Shown here one piece after another: positions 59,697 through 64,000 of a DNA stretch of 64,000 bases; position 1 is the first letter of the stretch, and each line of letters begins with the position of its first letter. Source of the DNA: Mycolicibacterium flavescens (GTDB taxonomy: Bacteria; Actinomycetota; Actinomycetes; Mycobacteriales; Mycobacteriaceae); contig NZ_MIHA01000024.1 in assembly GCF_001722335.1 (NCBI RefSeq), forward strand, positions 1 through 64,000. The letters are read 5' to 3'. The notes beneath the pieces were generated by a model. That model did not search any database, had not been told where the DNA came from, and worked only from the letters and a program-made list of their open reading frames with translations. A program made the position numbers and the translations under genes.

Positions 59697-60542
59697 GTGA
59701 CCCAGATTGAATTGACCGCCGGGGTGATCGACTACCTCGACACCGGCGGTGACGGACCCGTCCTCGTGCTGCTGCACGGGGTCAACATGGACGGCTCGGT
59801 GTGGGACGACGTCGTGGCCCGGCTGGGCCCGGCGTACCGGTGTATCCGTCCGACGCTGCCGCTGGGCAGCCACCGACAGCCGATGACGCGCGGTGACCTG
59901 GTGACCCACACGGGCGTCGCCGCGCTCGTCGGCGAGTTCCTGGAGCGGCTGGACCTGACCGACGTCACGCTGGTCCTCAACGACTGGGGAGGCGCGCAGT
60001 TCCTGATCGCCGACGGCAGCGACCGGGTCGGCGCGGCGGTGCTGGTCGCCTGCGAGGCGTTCGACAACTATCCGCCGGGCATCCCGGGCAAGCTGGTCGC
60101 GGCGAGCGCCCGCATCCCCGGTGCGCTGTGGGTGGTGATGCAACTGCAGCGGTTCGACTGGTTCCGCCGAGCGCCCGGCGGCTGGGGGTGGATGGCCAAG
60201 CGGCCGATCGCCACCGCGATGATGGACCGGTGGTTCCGGCCCGCGCTCGTCGACGCCGGGGTGCGGCGCGACCTGCGGACGTTCGCGCGCTCGGCGCCGA
60301 GTCGGGCGGAACTGGCGCAGCTGGCCTCGCGGCTACCGGGCTTCGACCGGCCCGTGCTGGTGGTGTGGGCCACCGAGGACAAGATGATGCCCGCCGAACA
60401 CGGCCCGCGGCTGGCGGCGCTGTTCCCGCAGGGGCGCCTGGTCGAGGTCGACGACAGCTACACGCTGATCCCGCTGGATCAGCCCGGCCGGTTGGCCGAC
60501 GAACTGCGGGAGTTCGTGTCGGTGGCTCAGATCGGCGGGTAG
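59697..60542 (+). CDS. Alpha/beta hydrolase with Asp at the nucleophile position
   Basis: A 281-residue alpha/beta hydrolase: LLHGVNMDGSVWDDVVARLG near the start and a nucleophile elbow LVLNDWGGAQ, where Asp takes the place of Ser as in haloalkane dehalogenases and epoxide hydrolases. The acid region WATEDKMMP is present, but the usual C-terminal GH is replaced by DDSYTLIPLDQP with no His. GTG start with GAGGAGG upstream. Its promoter shares a TetR operator with the monooxygenase pair, so the three may work in one degradation pathway. Confidence 0.85.
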   Translation: MTQIELTAGVIDYLDTGGDGPVLVLLHGVNMDGSVWDDVVARLGPAYRCIRPTLPLGSHRQPMTRGDLVTHTGVAALVGEFLERLDLTDVTLVLNDWGGAQFLIADGSDRVGAAVLVACEAFDNYPPGIPGKLVAASARIPGALWVVMQLQRFDWFRRAPGGWGWMAKRPIATAMMDRWFRPALVDAGVRRDLRTFARSAPSRAELAQLASRLPGFDRPVLVVWATEDKMMPAEHGPRLAALFPQGRLVEVDDSYTLIPLDQPGRLADELREFVSVAQIGG

Positions 60543-61456
60543 GGCAGTGCGAACTCGTCGGCCAGCAGGCTCTGCACGATGATCATCGCCGCCTTCGATC
60601 CCGCCGCGATCGCGCCGGCGACGTAGGGCTGCTCGCTGCAGAGGTCGCCGGCGGCGAACACCCCGCTGGCCTCCGTGCGGTGGATCTGGTCGATGCTGAT
60701 GGTGTCGGCGGCCAGCGGCCCGGGCGTGCAGGCGGCGCCGAGCTGGTCCGCCAGCGGTGAGCGCTGCTTGAGCGGCGCCTCGACCAGCAGGCCGTCGCGG
60801 GCGAGGCGGTCACCGTCGGCGAACGCGATCGCGCTCAAAGTGCCGTCCTCGGCGATCAATTCGACGACGCGGCGGTCCTCGATGGTGACGTTCGCCGAGC
60901 GCAGCACGTTGACGTCGGCGGGTGAAAGGTCGGTGCGGCCGTCGGTCAGCAGGACGACGTCGTCGCTCCAACCCCGCAGCATCAACGCCGAATGCATGGC
61001 CTCCTCGCCGGCGGCCAGGGTGGCGAGGCGTTTGTCGCGCATCTCCCAGCCGTGGCAGAACGGACACTGGAACACCGAGGTGCCCCACAGCTCGGCGAGA
61101 CCGGGCAGGTCCGGCGGGCAGTACTGCATGCCGGTGGCGAGCAGGACGCGCTTGGTGAGGATCGGGTCCCCGTCATCGGGTTCCAGGACGAAGCCGTTGT
61201 CGATGGGCCGGCCGCTGACGATCTCGCCGTGCCGGTACTCGACGCTCGGATAGGCGGTCAGCTCACGGCGACCTTGCGCGTAGAGCTCGGCGGGCGGGCG
61301 CTGGTCGTAGCCGAGGAGGCCGCCGATGACCGACGAGGCGCGGTTGCTCTGCTGGTCGGCGTCGATGACGATGGTGCGTCGTCGCGCCCGGCCCAGCACG
61401 AGCGCGGCGCTCAGCCCGGCGGCTCCGGCACCGACGACGGCGCATTCCCATTGCAT
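60527..61456 (-). CDS. FAD/NAD(P) oxidoreductase of the thioredoxin reductase/dithiol oxidase type
   Basis: A 309-residue flavoprotein: N-terminal QWECAVVGAGAAGLSAALVLGRARR, a redox CxxC in FQCPFCHGWEMRDK and C-terminal GVFAAGDLCSEQPYVAGAIAAGSKAA. The CPFCHGWE form, rather than CATC of thioredoxin reductases, is like that of FAD-dependent dithiol oxidases (GliT/HlmI type) and their uncharacterised bacterial relatives. Its 3' end overlaps the convergent hydrolase gene by 16 nt, and its start lies 46 nt inside the rhomboid-like gene. Confidence 0.85.
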   Translation of the reverse strand: MQWECAVVGAGAAGLSAALVLGRARRRTIVIDADQQSNRASSVIGGLLGYDQRPPAELYAQGRRELTAYPSVEYRHGEIVSGRPIDNGFVLEPDDGDPILTKRVLLATGMQYCPPDLPGLAELWGTSVFQCPFCHGWEMRDKRLATLAAGEEAMHSALMLRGWSDDVVLLTDGRTDLSPADVNVLRSANVTIEDRRVVELIAEDGTLSAIAFADGDRLARDGLLVEAPLKQRSPLADQLGAACTPGPLAADTISIDQIHRTEASGVFAAGDLCSEQPYVAGAIAAGSKAAMIIVQSLLADEFALPYPPI

Positions 61457-62082
61457 GGCCCCTTCGTTCCCCGGACAGCGGAGCTGAAACGTCGCGGCGG
61501 GTAGGGCCGGGTGTCGCGGTCGGGGGCCAGCGGGGTCGCGGCCAGGCCGACGAGGAACGCGGTGAGGTGACCGACCTCGGTGAAGGTGGGTTTCAGCGCG
61601 GTGTTGGCGGCCAGCGCCAGCGTCGCGGCCGTTCGCGTGCGGTGCGGTTTGCGGGTGTAGCCGGTGAGCGCGCCGGCCAGCCCGAGCACGAAGTAGCTGA
61701 CGCCGACGTCGCGGGCGTTCTCCAGACGCTGCGGGGCCCGGCCGCGGCGGATCAGCAGCCGCAGATAGGCCTGACCGGCGTAGGTGCCGACGACGTGCGC
61801 GCCGAGCCCGACGAGAAGCCAACGCCACCAACCCAATCGCCGTTCGGCGGGGGCGACGACGCCGGCGAACACCGGCACGTACGGCCACCAGCGGGCGTCG
61901 TCGAGCCAGAACAGGCTGGTGGTCAGCACGCGGTGGGGTTCGCTGCGGAGTCGGCGCAGGTTGGTGGAGTTCTTGCGCTGGATGCTGCGCGACGCCGTGC
62001 GGCCGGCTTTACGCTGCCGCCGGGTCGTGACGAGCAGGACGAGCAACCACGCGAACGTGAGCGGGGCGCCTCGTATCCGCAC
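61411..62082 (-). CDS. Rhomboid-like membrane protein
   Basis: A 223-residue protein with about four to five hydrophobic segments (FAWLLVLLVTT; WWPYVPVFAGVVAPAERRLGWWRWLLVGLGAHVVGTYAGQAY; VGVSYFVLGLAGALTGY; TAATLALAANTAL; HLTAFLVGLAATPLA). The motifs DVGVSYFVLGLAGALT and EVGHLTAFLVGL recall rhomboid-like proteins (GxSxx and H-containing helices) that lack a clear Ser/His dyad. Start is a GTG at 62082. The last 46 nt overlap the flavoprotein gene in another frame. Conserved in mycobacteria, function unknown. Confidence 0.65.
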   Translation of the reverse strand: MRIRGAPLTFAWLLVLLVTTRRQRKAGRTASRSIQRKNSTNLRRLRSEPHRVLTTSLFWLDDARWWPYVPVFAGVVAPAERRLGWWRWLLVGLGAHVVGTYAGQAYLRLLIRRGRAPQRLENARDVGVSYFVLGLAGALTGYTRKPHRTRTAATLALAANTALKPTFTEVGHLTAFLVGLAATPLAPDRDTRPYPPRRFSSAVRGTKGPCNGNAPSSVPEPPG

Positions 62083-62136
62083 GTGCCGAGGTTAGCGCGC
62101 CGGGCTTGCGGGTACGCGCGGCGGCAGGGAGCCGCC

Positions 62137-63027
62137 ATGACCACCACTGACTCAGAGATCGATCTCGACGCCCTGTCGAACGAGGACCACGGTTACACCG
62201 TCAACGACGAGGACGAGGACGACCCCGTGCTGCTCGACCGGGACGGCAACCCGATCGAGACGTGGCGCGAGCGCTACCCGTACGACGCCCGGATGTCGCG
62301 CGAGGAGTACGAGCGCACGAAACGGCGCCTGCAGATCGAACTGCTCAAGCTGCAGAACTGGAGCAAACGCACCGGGGCCCGGCACGTGATCGTCTTCGAG
62401 GGCCGCGACGCGGCGGGTAAGGGTGGCTCGATCCAGCGGTTCATGGAACATCTCAATCCCCGCGGGGCCCGGGTGGTGGCGTTGGAGAAGCCGACCGAGG
62501 AAGAGAAGTCGCAGTGGTATTTCCAGCGGTACGTCCGGCATCTGCCGAGCGCCGGTGAGATGGTGCTGTTCGACCGGTCCTGGTACAACCGCGCCGGCGT
62601 CGAGCGGGTGATGGGGTTCTGCACGCCGAAGCAGCACGCCGAGTTCATGCGGCAGGCGCCGGCGTTCGAGGAGATGCTGGTCAACTCCGGCATCCACCTG
62701 ACGAAGTTCTGGTTCTCGGTGTCGCCGTCGGAACAGCGCACACGATTCGCGATCCGGCTGGTGGACCCGTTGCGGCAGTGGAAGTTCTCGTCGATGGACA
62801 TGGAAGCGGTCAACCGGTGGTCGGAGTACACCAGGGCCAAGGAGGAGATGTTCGTCGCCACCGACACCGACTACGCGCCGTGGATCGTGGTCAAGAGCAA
62901 CGACAAGAAGCGCGGGCGGATCAACGCGATGCGGTATCTGTTGTCGCGCTTCGACTATGACGACAAGGACGTCGACGCCGTCGGCGAGCCCGATCCGCTG
63001 ATCGTGGGCCGCGCGCTGGAGGACTAG
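62137..63027 (+). CDS. ppk2: Polyphosphate kinase 2 (class I)
   Basis: A 296-residue PPK2. Walker A is FEGRDAAGKGGSIQRF, the lid/Walker B region LFDRSWYNRAGVERVMGFC, and the C-terminus has WKFSSMDMEAVNRWSEYTRAKEEM. It moves phosphate between polyphosphate and nucleoside diphosphates, mostly GDP/ADP in class I enzymes. An N-terminal acidic tail of about 40 residues (DEDEDDPVLLDRDG) is normal for the subgroup. The ATG at 62137 follows GCAGGGAGCCGCC. Divergent from the rhomboid-like gene. Confidence 0.94.
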   Translation: MTTTDSEIDLDALSNEDHGYTVNDEDEDDPVLLDRDGNPIETWRERYPYDARMSREEYERTKRRLQIELLKLQNWSKRTGARHVIVFEGRDAAGKGGSIQRFMEHLNPRGARVVALEKPTEEEKSQWYFQRYVRHLPSAGEMVLFDRSWYNRAGVERVMGFCTPKQHAEFMRQAPAFEEMLVNSGIHLTKFWFSVSPSEQRTRFAIRLVDPLRQWKFSSMDMEAVNRWSEYTRAKEEMFVATDTDYAPWIVVKSNDKKRGRINAMRYLLSRFDYDDKDVDAVGEPDPLIVGRALED

Positions 63028-63043
63028 AGGGTCGCTTTTTCCC

Positions 63044-63105
63044 CGCGAGCAGACGCGAAATGCCCTATTTTCGCGGGATTTGAGGTCACTTTGCGTCTGC
63101 TCGCG
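63044..63105. terminator. Long-loop inverted repeat between convergent ppk2 and nrfD-like genes
   Basis: CGCGAGCAGACGC (63044-63056) pairs perfectly with GCGTCTGCTCGCG (63093-63105); a smaller inner stem GCGAAA/TTTCGC lies within the 36-nt loop. A short T-tract precedes the left arm. The right arm overlaps the last codons of the convergent nrfD-like gene. It probably ends transcription from both sides. Confidence 0.6.
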
Positions 63106-64000
63106 AGGAGGCGTTGAGGCGCTCGCGTTGCGGGACCACCACGTACCTGGGGTCCTGGGTCGACGCGACGCCGGCTTCGAACACCCCGAACCGCTGCAGC
63201 GCGCTGCCGACAAGCAGCGCGGCCCCCGATACCGCCGTCACCGCGCGGTTGCGGCCCAGCACCGCACCGACCGCTCCCCCGACCGTCAACACCTCCGACA
63301 GCTGGCGCAACCGGTGCGGGCGTCCCGTCGTATACGCCTCACCCTCGATCCCCATGTTGTGCTCCATCGCCCGCGACGCCGCGACCTCCAGCCCCGCGCC
63401 CAGCACCGCCATGCGTCGCGCCGGACCGGTCTCCTCATACGGCGCCAACAGCATTCCGAGCCCGGCGCCGCTGGCCGCCGCCGACCCGGTGAACACGAAC
63501 GGCAGATACCGGTGCGCTTCCCGCCACGCCGGAACCGCGGTCTGCGACAACAACACCGCGGTGTACGATGCCACCCCCGGCGCGGTCGCCGCCGCCCACA
63601 CCCCCGCCGGTCGCGCCGCCCAAGCCACCAGTCGGCCGACCCACTTCCGGCGCAGCCGCCGCGGCATCATCTCCGCGACCCCGGCCAGCCCGGCGCCCGG
63701 CCCGTACGCCGACAGCATCCACGTCCCCATGCTCATCGGCGAACTCGGCTTCGCGACCCGCAGCATGTGGTGGAACCGCTCCGGCCGGCCCAGGTCGGCG
63801 ATCAGGAAATACAAACTCGCCAAAACGCTGACCAGCGAACCGATCCGGCTCACCTTGCGCAGCCGCGGCCGGGCGGTCAAGTCGGCGCCGGCCCCCAGCA
63901 TCGCCGACCCGGCCGACAACCCGCCGCAGAACAGGTACGCCGCGATTTTCCAGTCCCACACGGGCGTCTTGAGGATCTGCCTGCCGTAGTACGACCGGAA
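63086..64000 (-). CDS. nrfD: NrfD/PsrC-family membrane subunit, 5' end beyond the window
   Basis: At least 304 residues of an integral membrane subunit of the polysulfide reductase NrfD family. In-frame sequence to the window edge reads SYYGRQILKTPVWDWKIAAYLFCGGLSAGS, close to the family N-terminus, so only a short part is missing. About eight helices follow (SRIGSLVSVLASLYFLIADLG; the RPERFHHMLRVAKPSSPMSMGTW loop is typical). NrfD subunits take quinol electrons for an iron-sulfur partner, whose gene should lie outside the window. The 3' end lies in a long inverted repeat. Confidence 0.85.
   Translation of the reverse strand, partial: FRSYYGRQILKTPVWDWKIAAYLFCGGLSAGSAMLGAGADLTARPRLRKVSRIGSLVSVLASLYFLIADLGRPERFHHMLRVAKPSSPMSMGTWMLSAYGPGAGLAGVAEMMPRRLRRKWVGRLVAWAARPAGVWAAATAPGVASYTAVLLSQTAVPAWREAHRYLPFVFTGSAAASGAGLGMLLAPYEETGPARRMAVLGAGLEVAASRAMEHNMGIEGEAYTTGRPHRLRQLSEVLTVGGAVGAVLGRNRAVTAVSGAALLVGSALQRFGVFEAGVASTQDPRYVVVPQRERLNASSRADAK

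Overview
The window reads as chromosomal DNA of a high-GC, fast-growing nontuberculous mycobacterium (Mycolicibacterium-like). The signs are a 13E12-type DUF222/HNH gene, an LpqH-type lipoprotein, a WS/DGAT acyltransferase, mycobacterial Ser/Thr kinases, a WXG100-like protein, an Arr rifampin ADP-ribosyltransferase and an acetamidase-type locus like that of M. smegmatis. No tRNA, rRNA, CRISPR array or prophage was seen. The species is inferred from gene content only.

Layout. 1-127: left end of an IS21-family element running off the window (istA start on the minus strand). 473-4310: a sugar-acid (glucarate/galactarate type) catabolic operon: 2,5-dioxovalerate dehydrogenase, KdgD dehydratase, glucarate dehydratase-like enolase; then a flavodoxin-like reductase. 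5031-8647 (minus): P450, SDR epimerase, membrane-anchored alpha/beta hydrolase; then a divergent LysR gene. 9714-14510: an acetamide/formamide cluster (formamidase, AmiS channel, FmdB zinc ribbon, MarR regulator, AmiC-like binding protein) lying between an intact dihydrofolate-reductase-like gene and a decayed copy of its 3' end. 14506-17521: a secreted protein, a 13E12 HNH gene with a PafBC-type damage promoter, and a tandem array of palindromic repeats. 17522-28154: a second sugar-acid locus with a complete Dpp/Opp-type ABC importer, TauE-like exporter, IclR regulator, a second enolase-superfamily dehydratase and two D-2-hydroxyacid dehydrogenases. 28142-30424: M15-like secreted protein, epimerase pseudogene, arr, small zinc-ribbon protein.

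30512-41534 (all minus) is the most unusual part. A Ser/Thr kinase with a four-cysteine ectodomain is followed by a conserved cytosolic protein, a single-pass membrane protein, an exported serine hydrolase, a large soluble FtsK/SpoIIIE (EccC-like) ATPase, a coiled-coil protein with a ParB-like C-terminal motif, two tiny WXG100-like helical proteins, a four-helix membrane protein, and a membrane protein whose ectodomain matches that of the kinase. Tight coupling of the last genes argues for one system. It looks like a reduced type-VII-like export or assembly machine under kinase control, but no full ESX core is present, so this is inference. A divergent Tat-exported peptidoglycan amidase follows, then a DUF4333 protein and a metallopeptidase lipoprotein.

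44604-53904: MFS exporter, alanine-dehydrogenase-like enzyme, stress proteins (CsbD, DUF1206), LpqH lipoprotein, WS/DGAT, a cyclic-nucleotide-binding protein, a PknE-like kinase, YceI. 53962-57544: three-subunit molybdenum hydroxylase. 57600-60542: TetR-controlled aromatic monooxygenase and a divergent alpha/beta hydrolase around a perfect palindrome. 60527-64000: dithiol-oxidase-like flavoprotein, rhomboid-like protein, PPK2 polyphosphate kinase and a partial NrfD membrane subunit.
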